From: RYN-431 sp036388295
GTDB lineage: Bacteria; Planctomycetota; Phycisphaerae; Tepidisphaerales; Tepidisphaeraceae
DNA length: 9,174 nucleotides
Reading direction: 5' to 3'
Assembly: GCA_036388295.1 (NCBI GenBank)
Contig: DASVSC010000190.1
Span: 1 to 9,174, forward strand
Part shown: piece after piece, positions 1 to 5,746 of the stretch
Position numbering within the stretch: position 1 is the stretch's first letter
How the letters are laid out: every line of letters begins with the position of its first letter
Position numbers and translations under genes: made by a program
The notes under the pieces: model-generated
The model's database searches: none
Seen by the model: only the letters and a program-made list of their open reading frames with translations
Told to the model about the DNA's origin: nothing

Positions 1-762
1 CGTGACCATCGCGTCTTCGTAGTCCCCGAAGGCGCAGAGGCGGTGATCCAGGAAGTGCTCGAACGCGCTCTTGGCCTGCGAACGCGTCACCGGCATGGCA
101 AAGCCGTCCACCGAACCCGCGGTGCCGCCGAACCGCCGCGACACTTCGGCCATCACGTCCTTCGTGATGGCGTCCGGCTCGAACGTCATCATCCGGGGAA
201 TGTCGATCGACTTCTTGAGCGGCTTGCGGTTGTCCTGGTCCAGATTCCAGCGCCCGCCGGCCGGGTCCGGCCCGTCCATCAGCACGTCGTGGCGGGTTCG
301 CATGCGACGGTAAAAGACTTCCATCACCGGCGACGTCACACCACGGGCCCAGGAGCGGAACTCGGCGCGGTCCGTCAGGAACAGCGTGTTCGGAAAGTAG
401 CGGATCGTCAGGCCGAGCCTTTCGGGCAGTGTTTCGAGCCACGCGCGGGTGTGGTACTCGCTCGGCTCGACCACCCAAACCTCACGCTCGCCAGTCTTGG
501 CCACTACGTCGCGCAATGCGGACAAGCTGTCCAGGTACCCATTCTCGCACAGCGGGTAGTAGTGAATGTCGCGATGACCCTTAGCAAGCTCCGCGGCGAA
601 GTGACGCATCGCCGAGACCAGGAACGTCAGCCGCTTCGGGTGGTACGGCAACATGGTGAACGCGACCGCCGATTCGATCAGCAGGGCGGGTGCGTGAGGG
701 GCGGCAACCAGTGTCGGCAGATCGGGCGAAAGCTGGTCTTCGAAGACCCACAGCAGGGGCAT
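1..762 (-). CDS. Iron-sulfur bacterial cryptochrome/photolyase (FeS-BCP, PhrB-like), N-terminal part
   Basis: The minus-strand frame is open from the ATG at 762 to the window edge (254 codons, no stop), so the 3' half is missing. It matches the deoxyribodipyrimidine photolyase-related family (prokaryotic (6-4) photolyase PhrB, CryB), flavoproteins that use light to repair UV lesions or sense light. Visible family blocks are an N-terminal F-EDQLSPDL (usually GDQLS), SAMRHFAAEL at residues 50-59, a YRRMRTRHDVLMDG block near 151-164, GGRWNLDQDNRKP at 169-181, and the start of the helical FAD domain with GFAMPVTRSQA near 220-230 and FGDYEDAM at 245-252. The family is usually about 500 residues. 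Its four [4Fe-4S] cysteines lie in the C-terminal part outside the window, so they cannot be checked and repair versus sensing cannot be decided. The start is supported by the family's usual N-terminus and by a TAGACT hexamer 6 bp upstream. It is divergent from manC. Confidence 0.88.
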   Translation of the reverse strand, partial: MPLLWVFEDQLSPDLPTLVAAPHAPALLIESAVAFTMLPYHPKRLTFLVSAMRHFAAELAKGHRDIHYYPLCENGYLDSLSALRDVVAKTGEREVWVVEPSEYHTRAWLETLPERLGLTIRYFPNTLFLTDRAEFRSWARGVTSPVMEVFYRRMRTRHDVLMDGPDPAGGRWNLDQDNRKPLKKSIDIPRMMTFEPDAITKDVMAEVSRRFGGTAGSVDGFAMPVTRSQAKSAFEHFLDHRLCAFGDYEDAMVT

Positions 763-768
763 TCCGAA

Positions 769-774
769 AGTCTA
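769..774 (-). promoter_or_regulatory. Putative -10 box TAGACT, photolyase gene
   Basis: On the minus strand TAGACT lies 6 bp before the ATG at 762, so transcription would start at or next to the start codon (a leaderless mRNA). No Shine-Dalgarno sequence and no convincing -35 box are visible. The gap to the divergent manC start is only 74 bp and carries one such box on each strand. The call is inferred from the repeated pattern across the window. Confidence 0.45.
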
Positions 775-822
775 AGCGGCCCCAGGGCCGGGCCGGCCGT
801 CGCCTGCTTTCAAATCTGGGGG

Positions 823-828
823 TATACT
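823..828 (+). promoter_or_regulatory. Putative -10 box TATACT, manC
   Basis: TATACT matches the sigma-70 -10 consensus at 5 of 6 positions and ends 8 bp before the manC ATG at 837. This would place the transcript start within 0-2 bp of the start codon. No purine-rich ribosome binding site precedes the gene. The box TATACTGC recurs identically before the bshB1-like gene at 6787. No clear -35 hexamer is visible. Confidence 0.55.
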
Positions 829-836
829 GCCCACGC

Positions 837-1925
837 ATGGAATACGGCGTCATCATGGCCGGCGGGCTCGGCACGCGTTTGTGGCCTCTGTCTCGGCAGA
901 AGTTCCCGAAGCAACTCCTCACCGTCAAAAAGGGCCGCAGCCTGCTGCAACTGGCGTACGACCGCCTGCTCGGCGTCGTGCCGCCGGAGCGGATTTACGT
1001 CTGTACCGCCGAGGCGCATCGGAAAGTGGTGCTGGAGAACCTGCCGCAGCTGCCGCCGGAGAATCTGCTCGGCGAACCCGAGCCGCGCGACACCGCCAAC
1101 GCCGTTGGCTTCCCGGCGGCGGTGCTGTACAAAAAAGACAAGGACGCCGCCTTCGCCATCGTCACCGCCGACCACGTGATCGAACCCGTCGACACATTCC
1201 AGTCGTGCATGCGGACGGCCTTCGACGTGCTGAAGTCCAGCCCGAAGTCGCTCGTCACCTTCGGCATCGTTCCCACCCACGGCCACACCGGCCTCGGGTA
1301 CATCCAACGCGGCGAGCCGATGAGCGAACACAGTGGCGCGTACCAGGTCCTCGCGTTCAAAGAGAAGCCGGACAAGCCCACGGCCGACCGTTATGTGGAG
1401 AGCGGGCGGTTCTATTGGAACAGCGGCATGTTCGTGTGGCGGGCCGACACGGTGCTGGCCCAGCTCGCCGCCGATTTGCCGCAGAGCTACCAGGGCCTGA
1501 CCCGAATCGGCGAAGCCTGGGGCACGGCGGACCAGCAGAAGGTCATCTCCGAGGTTTACCCGCGCTTGCCGAAGATCAGCATCGACTACGCCGTGATGGA
1601 ACCCGCCAGCCAGCGCAAGGTCGTCAGCGTCGTCGAAATGCCCGTCAACTGGATCGACGTCGGCAGCTATCCGGCGCTGGCCGAGACGCTGGACGTGGAC
1701 GATCAGGGCAACAGCCTTGACGTCGAACGCCTGACCGCCATTGACGCCGACGGCAACATCATTGTCAGCCGCGACCCGAACCACCTCATCACCTGTATCG
1801 GCCTGAGCGACATGATCGTCGTGCACACGCCGGAAGTGACGATGATCTGCCCGAAAAGCGAGGCGCAGCGGGTGAAGGAACTGGTGGCGAAAGTGAAAGA
1901 GAAGTACGGCGAGCAATATCTGTGA
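837..1925 (+). CDS. manC: Mannose-1-phosphate guanylyltransferase (GDP-mannose pyrophosphorylase)
   Basis: This cytoplasmic enzyme joins GTP and mannose-1-phosphate to make GDP-mannose for glycans and surface polysaccharides. The 362-residue product has the full catalytic signature: GGLGTRLWPLSR at 9-20 (nucleotide-binding loop), FPKQ at 23-26, EPEPRDTA at 80-87, ADH at 111-113, FKEKPD at 174-179, WNSGMFVWR at 194-202, SIDYAVME at 248-255 and NWIDVGSY at 271-278. The length fits the short single-domain form; the C-terminal phosphomannose isomerase domain of bifunctional ManC/AlgA (about 470 residues) is absent. The frame is open further upstream to 690, but the family N-terminus (MEYGVIMAGG) begins exactly at 837 and the TATACT box lies just before it. 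The gene stands alone on its strand, with an inverted-repeat element 11 bp after its stop. The SDR sugar epimerase at 5747-6748 is another nucleotide-sugar gene but is not linked in an operon. Confidence 0.95.
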   Translation: MEYGVIMAGGLGTRLWPLSRQKFPKQLLTVKKGRSLLQLAYDRLLGVVPPERIYVCTAEAHRKVVLENLPQLPPENLLGEPEPRDTANAVGFPAAVLYKKDKDAAFAIVTADHVIEPVDTFQSCMRTAFDVLKSSPKSLVTFGIVPTHGHTGLGYIQRGEPMSEHSGAYQVLAFKEKPDKPTADRYVESGRFYWNSGMFVWRADTVLAQLAADLPQSYQGLTRIGEAWGTADQQKVISEVYPRLPKISIDYAVMEPASQRKVVSVVEMPVNWIDVGSYPALAETLDVDDQGNSLDVERLTAIDADGNIIVSRDPNHLITCIGLSDMIVVHTPEVTMICPKSEAQRVKELVAKVKEKYGEQYL

Positions 1926-1936
1926 GTAGAAGATTT

Positions 1937-2029
1937 TAAGCCGCGGGTGTGAACCCACACGAACCGCTCGCCGCTGCCGACCGAGCTTGCGATTCTCCGT
2001 TTCCACGCGGGTTCACACCCGCGGCTAAA
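1937..2029. repeat. 93-bp element with 18-bp perfect inverted arms
   Basis: The left arm at 1939-1956 (AGCCGCGGGTGTGAACCC) and the right arm at 2009-2026 are exact reverse complements. Two further pairs (T1936/A2029 and T1937/A2028) extend them past one mismatch. The 52-bp interior has its own 5-bp hairpin (1966-1970 with 1982-1986). The left arm can also fold on itself (GTGTG at 1947-1951 with CACAC at 1956-1960). The element fills nearly all of the manC-ruvX gap. No U-run follows on either strand, so a standard intrinsic terminator is unlikely, although the stem could still slow transcription. A dispersed REP/MITE-like repeat is the preferred reading, by inference from its shape. Confidence 0.6.
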
Positions 2030-2031
2030 CT
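2026..2031 (+). promoter_or_regulatory. Putative -10 box TAAACT, ruvX
   Basis: TAAACT ends 5 bp before the ATG at 2037. It begins on the last base of the right arm of the inverted repeat, so the repeat end supplies part of the candidate promoter. There is no Shine-Dalgarno sequence. It fits the leaderless pattern seen for other genes here; the 5-bp gap is the shortest of the set. Confidence 0.4.
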
Positions 2032-2036
2032 TATCA

Positions 2037-2480
2037 ATGCGAACCCTCGCCATCGACCTAGGCACGAAGCGCATCGGCCTCGCGATGAGCGACGAGGGCG
2101 GCCAATGGGCCACGCCGCTCGACGTGCTGTTCGTGACCGCGCAGGACCAGGCCATCGCCCCGATCGCCGCACTGGTGGCGAAGGAAGACGTCCGCCGGGT
2201 TGTGCTCGGTTTGCCGATCAACATGGACGATTCGATCGGCCCGATGGCCCGCAGCGTCGTCGCCTGGGCCGACCGGCTGCGACCGAGCATCGGAACGGCC
2301 GAGATCGTTTTCGTCGACGAACGGCTCAGCAGCTACGACGCCGAGCAGACGCTGATCGCCAACAAGCGGGCCGGGGCGAAGATGACGCGCAAGGATAAGA
2401 AGCAGGCGCTCGACGCGGTCGCCGCCGCGTCGTTCCTGCAGGCGTTCCTAGACGGCAAGCTCGGCGCGATCGACGTCTGA
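2037..2480 (+). CDS. yqgF: YqgF/RuvX, RNase H-fold nuclease (16S rRNA processing / Holliday-junction resolvase-like)
   Basis: The 147-residue protein has the YqgF/RuvX length and all motifs. These are AIDLGTKRIGLAMSD at 5-19 with D7 as the first metal ligand, VVLGLPINMDDSIGP at 55-69, VDERLSSYDAEQTL at 93-106 with E95, and the C-terminal DAVAAASFLQAFLD with D126 as the last acidic residue of the RNase H-like triad. The family is nearly universal in bacteria. In E. coli it is needed for maturation of the 16S rRNA 5' end, and Holliday-junction resolution has been proposed from the fold. All active-site acids are present, so the protein should be functional. The ATG at 2037 is chosen because the beta-strand leading to D7 starts immediately after it. 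A nucleoside transporter gene follows after 71 bp with its own candidate promoter. Confidence 0.93.
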   Translation: MRTLAIDLGTKRIGLAMSDEGGQWATPLDVLFVTAQDQAIAPIAALVAKEDVRRVVLGLPINMDDSIGPMARSVVAWADRLRPSIGTAEIVFVDERLSSYDAEQTLIANKRAGAKMTRKDKKQALDAVAAASFLQAFLDGKLGAIDV

Positions 2481-2521
2481 GAAGGCGACCGGATGTCGCA
2501 CGGCCGGAAATCGCTAGGGCG

Positions 2522-2534
2522 GGTCGAACCGACC
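2522..2534. repeat. Small perfect palindrome GGTCG-AAC-CGACC
   Basis: This is a 13-bp hairpin-capable palindrome (5-bp arms, 3-base centre) lying 3 bp upstream of the putative -10 box of the nucleoside transporter gene. Its position in the spacer region would suit an operator, but short palindromes are frequent in GC-rich DNA and no regulator is encoded nearby. Confidence 0.25.
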
Positions 2535-2537
2535 GGC

Positions 2538-2543
2538 TAAGCT
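2538..2543 (+). promoter_or_regulatory. Putative -10 box TAAGCT, nucleoside transporter
   Basis: TAAGCT ends 8 bp before the ATG at 2552, with no Shine-Dalgarno sequence between them. The context GGCTAAGCT resembles the GGCTAAACT before ruvX. Readthrough from ruvX across the 71-bp gap is also possible. Confidence 0.4.
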
Positions 2544-2551
2544 CGCGCCCC

Positions 2552-3880
2552 ATGATCTTCGCTTCCGCCCCGGCCGTCTTACCCGGGACGCTGCTCGAAC
2601 GCGGCCACAGCTTGCTCGGCCTCGTCGTCTTCCTGCTGATCACCTACTTCATCGGCCGAATCTATTCCGGCCCCGGCCGCATGCAGTGGCGCGTGATCCT
2701 ATGGGGCGTCGCGCTGGCGTTCGGGTTCGGGGCGATCGTGCTTTACACGCCGCAGGTGCTGGAACGCGTGCAGATGGCGATCGGCCGTGTGCTGGGCTTT
2801 ACGCTGGACGGCGCGCAGCTCGTGTTCGGCAATCTCGCCACCTACGCCGGCCCGCCCGTGGCGGACGGGGCCGGCCGCCCGGTCGGCTTTGCCAACACGG
2901 GCGCGGTCGTCGCGTTCATCGTGCTGCCGACGATCGTTTTCGTCTCGATGCTGACGGCCATCCTGTACCGCCTGCACGTGCTCGGCTGGGTCGTCAGCGG
3001 CCTGGCGTGGGTCATGCGGCGGACGATGGGGACCAGCGGGGCGGAAACGCTGTCGACGGCCGCCAACATCTTCGTCGGCCAGACCGAAGCGCCGCTGATC
3101 ATTCGCCCGTTCCTGGCCACCGCCACGCGCAGCGAACTGATGGCCATCATGGTCGGCGGGTTCGCTAACATCGCCAGCGGCGTGCTGGTCGTTTACACGC
3201 AGTTCCTGCAGGACTTCGTCCAAAACGCAGGCGGCCATCTGGCGGCGGCGTGCTTCGTCTCCGCACCGATTACGCTGGTCGTCGCGAAGCTGCTGCTGCC
3301 GGAAACTGAGACGCCTGCGACGGCGGTGCCCTTGAAGCACGACGTCGAGCAGATCGACGCCAACCTCATCGACGCCGCGACACGCGGCACCAGCGAAGGC
3401 CTGACGCTGGCCATCAACGTCGGCGCGATGCTGCTGGCGTTCACCGCGTTGGTCTCTTTAGTCAACGCCTTGCTCGGCGGCGCGTTCGGCCTGATCCACG
3501 TGCCGGGCGTCACGCTGCAAGGCCTGCTCGGTTATGTGTGCGCGCCGATCGCGTGGCTGTGCGGCATCCCGTGGCAAGACTGCCGTGAAGTCGGTGCGCT
3601 GCTCGGTGTTAAAACTGTTTTGAATGAGTTCGTCGCTTATCAGCAGATGAACCAGTTGTTCGTCGGCGATGCCAACTTCATCGCCCCGCGCAGCGGCCTG
3701 CTCGCCACCTACGCCCTGTGCGGCTTCGCGAACATCGCCAGCGTCGGCATCCAGATCGGCGGCATCAGCGTGCTGGCCCCCGAACGCCGCCACGAACTAT
3801 CGCGCCTCGGCCTGATCGCGATGGTCGGCGGGGCGATCGCGTCGTGCGTCGGCGCGTGCGTGATAGGCGTGCTGGTCTGA
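2552..3880 (+). CDS. Concentrative nucleoside transporter (CNT family, NupC-like)
   Basis: The 442-residue, strongly hydrophobic inner-membrane protein belongs to the CNT family, which imports nucleosides with a Na+ or H+ gradient for salvage. The HP1 hallmark GQTEAPLIIRP is at 176-186 (nucleobase contacts Q177, T178, E179). KTVLNEFVAY at 354-363 carries N358 and ribose-binding E359. GFANIASVGIQIGG at 391-404 carries N394 and S397. Spacing between these sites closely follows the Vibrio cholerae CNT. N172 and V175, four and one residues before G176, agree with the Na+ site there. In the segment after HP1, however, the usual GGFATIAGS reads GGFANIASG, so one cation-site side chain may differ; this makes Na+ versus H+ coupling uncertain. 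The N-terminus has a hydrophobic segment near 21-36, and another follows at 48-65. The ATG at 2552 is the first in frame after a stop. No nucleoside-catabolic gene is adjacent, so substrate choice is unknown. Confidence 0.92.
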   Translation: MIFASAPAVLPGTLLERGHSLLGLVVFLLITYFIGRIYSGPGRMQWRVILWGVALAFGFGAIVLYTPQVLERVQMAIGRVLGFTLDGAQLVFGNLATYAGPPVADGAGRPVGFANTGAVVAFIVLPTIVFVSMLTAILYRLHVLGWVVSGLAWVMRRTMGTSGAETLSTAANIFVGQTEAPLIIRPFLATATRSELMAIMVGGFANIASGVLVVYTQFLQDFVQNAGGHLAAACFVSAPITLVVAKLLLPETETPATAVPLKHDVEQIDANLIDAATRGTSEGLTLAINVGAMLLAFTALVSLVNALLGGAFGLIHVPGVTLQGLLGYVCAPIAWLCGIPWQDCREVGALLGVKTVLNEFVAYQQMNQLFVGDANFIAPRSGLLATYALCGFANIASVGIQIGGISVLAPERRHELSRLGLIAMVGGAIASCVGACVIGVLV

Positions 3881-4209
3881 AAAATCGCGAAAAATTGGCT
3901 GTTTTCTGGCCGACTTCTCGTTGCGGATCGGTAAGTTGCGGAGTGATGACGCCAGCCCGTTCCACCTGCCGGCTTCGGCTCCCCCTTCACTCGACGAAGG
4001 GAAAGGCAAGGGGCGACACGGCCGCGGTTTTGCGGCACGTAAGTCGCATGGCGGTCTGGGCAAGCTCTGCGCGGCCGGCACACACGTGGTTTCGGGCCGA
4101 AGCGCCGGCCGGCCCTGCGGTTGCGCCGCGCTGCGCGTTCGGAAACGGCCGGAACAAAATCGACTCCGCTTTCGCCACTTACGCCACGTCGCCTAAGATC
4201 GGCCTGCCG
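3881..4209. other. 329-bp region without a convincing gene
   Basis: Between the transporter stop and the metallophosphoesterase start I find no credible coding region. The frames that stay open give Arg/Ala-rich low-complexity translations with no recognisable motif. The stretch begins with an A/T-richer part (3878-3908). It then holds a small hairpin at 3968-3979 (GCCG-GCTT-CGGC), another at 3983-4001 (CCCTTC, 7-base loop, GAAGGG), and a very GC-rich segment with several GGCCGG palindromes at about 4065-4155. There is no U-tract terminator. The last 20 bp contain the putative -10 box of the next gene. It could be a decayed gene, a dispersed repeat or a long untranslated region; the sequence alone does not decide. 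Confidence 0.5.
4194..4199 (+). promoter_or_regulatory. Putative -10 box TAAGAT, metallophosphoesterase
   Basis: TAAGAT ends 10 bp before the ATG at 4210, giving a predicted leader of only about 3-5 bases. A weak -35 candidate (TTCGCC at 4171-4176) sits 17 bp upstream. There is no Shine-Dalgarno sequence. The box supports choosing 4210 over the earlier in-frame ATGs at 3946 and 4048. Confidence 0.4.
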
Positions 4210-5166
4210 ATGAAGCCCGTTCGTGCTTATGCCGACAACCCCAAGTGGCGACGCCAGCACCGCTGGCGGACGGCCGTGTGGAAAGGTTTGGCCAGTCTGG
4301 GTTTGACCGGGTGGCACGGCTTGCCGGTGAGTCGGCAGTGGGTAGAGATTCACCGCCGGAAGATGCCGATGAAGCGGCTCGACCCGGCCTTCGAAAAGTT
4401 CCGCATCGTGCAGATGTCCGATCTGCACTACAGCCCAATGGTCTGGAAGCGGTACCTGCAGCAGTTCGTTCACTGGGTCAACGACTTTCAGCCGGACCTG
4501 GTCGTCGTCACCGGCGATTTGGTTACCGGCGGGCAGTTCTGGTCCACGCGTGTGGCGCATATCCTGAAGCAGATCAAGGCCACGCACGGCGTCGTCTGCA
4601 CGCTGGGGAACCATGACTATTCGATGTTCGGCAAACGCATGCCCCGGCACGGCATGAACCGGGCCGACCATTTGGCCGACGCGCTGCGCGACGCCGGGCT
4701 GATCGTGCTGCGCAACGAAGTGCTGCGCATTCGCCATAACGACTGCGTGACGCCGCTGACGATCGTGGGCCTGGACGACGAATGGAGCGGAGCGATCGAC
4801 GCCGACAAAGGCTTCGCCGGCGTCTCCGAGGGTGAGCCGGTCATCTGTCTGAATCACAATCCGGCCAATGCGTTGGAGCTGATGCATTACCCGTGGCAGT
4901 GGATGCTCAGCGGCCACACGCACGGCCGACAGCTCACCGGACGCATGCGACGCGAGTACACGTTCGGCTATTACCCGCTCGGCGACCGCCACTTGTACGT
5001 CAACCGCGGCCTCAGCTACGGCCAGCGCCGCAAACGCTGGTGCCGGCCGGAAATTTCCATTTTCCGCCTGCGCTGCGATGCCGACGTGCACAATCCTGCG
5101 ATCGACCCGGCCTTCGACGGGCAGCCGCTGCCGGTCGATGCGTGCCTTACGCCGACAGAAGGTTGA
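4210..5166 (+). CDS. Calcineurin-like metallophosphoesterase (YkuE/YaeI-like)
   Basis: The 318-residue protein has the five metal-binding blocks of a binuclear metallophosphoesterase in order: SDLHY (D71, H73), VVVTGDLV (D103), LGNHDYSMFG (N134, H135, D136), LNHNP (H216) and SGHTHGRQL (H236, H238). This layout, with a basic N-terminus followed by a short hydrophobic stretch (about residues 24-40) before the first block, resembles YkuE/YaeI proteins, some of which are membrane- or wall-associated phosphodiesterases. The Gly usually found in GHTHGGQ is Arg240 here. The substrate cannot be read from sequence; UDP-sugar or lipid-linked pyrophosphates are possible. The frame is open upstream to 3718 with ATGs at 3946 and 4048, but that extension lacks domain character. 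The 3' end overlaps the oppositely oriented nucleotidyltransferase-like gene by 20 bp. Confidence 0.88.
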   Translation: MKPVRAYADNPKWRRQHRWRTAVWKGLASLGLTGWHGLPVSRQWVEIHRRKMPMKRLDPAFEKFRIVQMSDLHYSPMVWKRYLQQFVHWVNDFQPDLVVVTGDLVTGGQFWSTRVAHILKQIKATHGVVCTLGNHDYSMFGKRMPRHGMNRADHLADALRDAGLIVLRNEVLRIRHNDCVTPLTIVGLDDEWSGAIDADKGFAGVSEGEPVICLNHNPANALELMHYPWQWMLSGHTHGRQLTGRMRREYTFGYYPLGDRHLYVNRGLSYGQRRKRWCRPEISIFRLRCDADVHNPAIDPAFDGQPLPVDACLTPTEG

Positions 5167-5737
5167 TCCACGGGTGCTCCGCGTCCACGCGCAGCAGGGC
5201 GACAGACAGCCAGGACTTCTGCTGCTGCGTCAGCCGCTCGACGGCCAGATGGAAATCCAGTTCGTCCTTCGGTTCCGGCCGTCGCGACTTGTGCAGCAGG
5301 ACGATCAGCGGGTTCAGCACCGGCACGTTCGCCGCGCCGTGCCAGCGCCAGCCGGTGAGGTTCATGCGGATGTCGGCGCAGCGGCGGTCGTACCAGTCGA
5401 TGCCGTCGGCTTCGTCCAGAAAAATGCGCCAGGCTCGGCCCGTTACGCGGTCGGCGGCAAACAGTTCGTGCACCGGCAGCATCAGCATCTGGTTCGCGTC
5501 CTTCCAAACCACCGGCCTCCCTTGCGTGGCGGCGATCTTGAACGTGAACTCGGCCAGGTGCTGTCGCAGTTCCAGTTGGTGGTCGCGCAGCACGGCAATA
5601 TCGACGCCGAAATGGTCGCGTGTGACCTGGCCGAGCCAAAGGTCGATCGCCCAGCCGCCCGCCACGCACCAGGGCCGCTTGAATCCGACCATAGCGGCGG
5701 CGACCGACAGGGGTTGGGCGAAATCCTCCACGAGCAT
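5147..5737 (-). CDS. Nucleotidyltransferase-like protein (ANT(2'')/AadB-type fold), possibly lacking one catalytic Asp
   Basis: The 196-residue protein matches the small nucleotidyltransferase family related to aminoglycoside-2''-adenylyltransferase. WCVAGGWAIDLWLG at 23-36 is the family signature. VTRDHFGVDIAVLR follows at 38-51, and NPLIVLLHKSR...PKDELDFHLAVERL at about 142-169 is the typical C-terminal segment with the K-PKDE-DF motif. Family members usually read HDDID or HEDIE after the signature, with two acids two residues apart binding the metal; here it reads HFGVD, so only D46 remains and the first acid is Gly44. This may abolish or change nucleotidyl transfer. Chromosomal homologues are common and mostly of unknown substrate, so drug resistance should not be assumed. 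The gene starts 9 bp after the SDR stop, implying one mRNA, and converges on the metallophosphoesterase gene with a 20-bp overlap. Confidence 0.75.
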   Translation of the reverse strand: MLVEDFAQPLSVAAAMVGFKRPWCVAGGWAIDLWLGQVTRDHFGVDIAVLRDHQLELRQHLAEFTFKIAATQGRPVVWKDANQMLMLPVHELFAADRVTGRAWRIFLDEADGIDWYDRRCADIRMNLTGWRWHGAANVPVLNPLIVLLHKSRRPEPKDELDFHLAVERLTQQQKSWLSVALLRVDAEHPWINLLSA

Positions 5738-5746
5738 GCGGCCGCG

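Noticed and set aside
690..836. N-terminal extension of manC from the upstream in-frame start
   Set aside because: It would add 49 Arg-rich residues overlapping the photolyase gene; the enzyme family begins at the ATG at 837.
43..1179. Long plus-strand open frame of 378 codons
   Set aside because: It runs antisense to the photolyase frame and into manC in another frame; the translation is Arg/His-rich with no motif, whereas the photolyase and manC frames show clear family blocks.
810..2006. Long minus-strand open frame of 398 codons opposite manC
   Set aside because: It is a shadow of GC-rich manC codons; the product is His/Arg/Val-rich with no domain pattern and crosses the inverted-repeat element.
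4065..4155. GGCCGG-rich palindromic block considered as a replication or recombination site
   Set aside because: Short GC palindromes are expected at this base composition and no partner features (DnaA boxes, recombinase gene) are present.
3718..4209. N-terminal extension of the metallophosphoesterase (in-frame ATGs at 3946 and 4048)
   Set aside because: The extension is Arg/Ala/Pro-rich without domain character and overlaps the transporter gene if taken fully; ATG 4210 has the TAAGAT box.
5147..5737. Calling the nucleotidyltransferase-like gene an aminoglycoside resistance gene
   Set aside because: Only family-level similarity is visible, one metal-binding acid appears to be missing, and the context is a sugar-epimerase operon rather than a resistance or mobile region.
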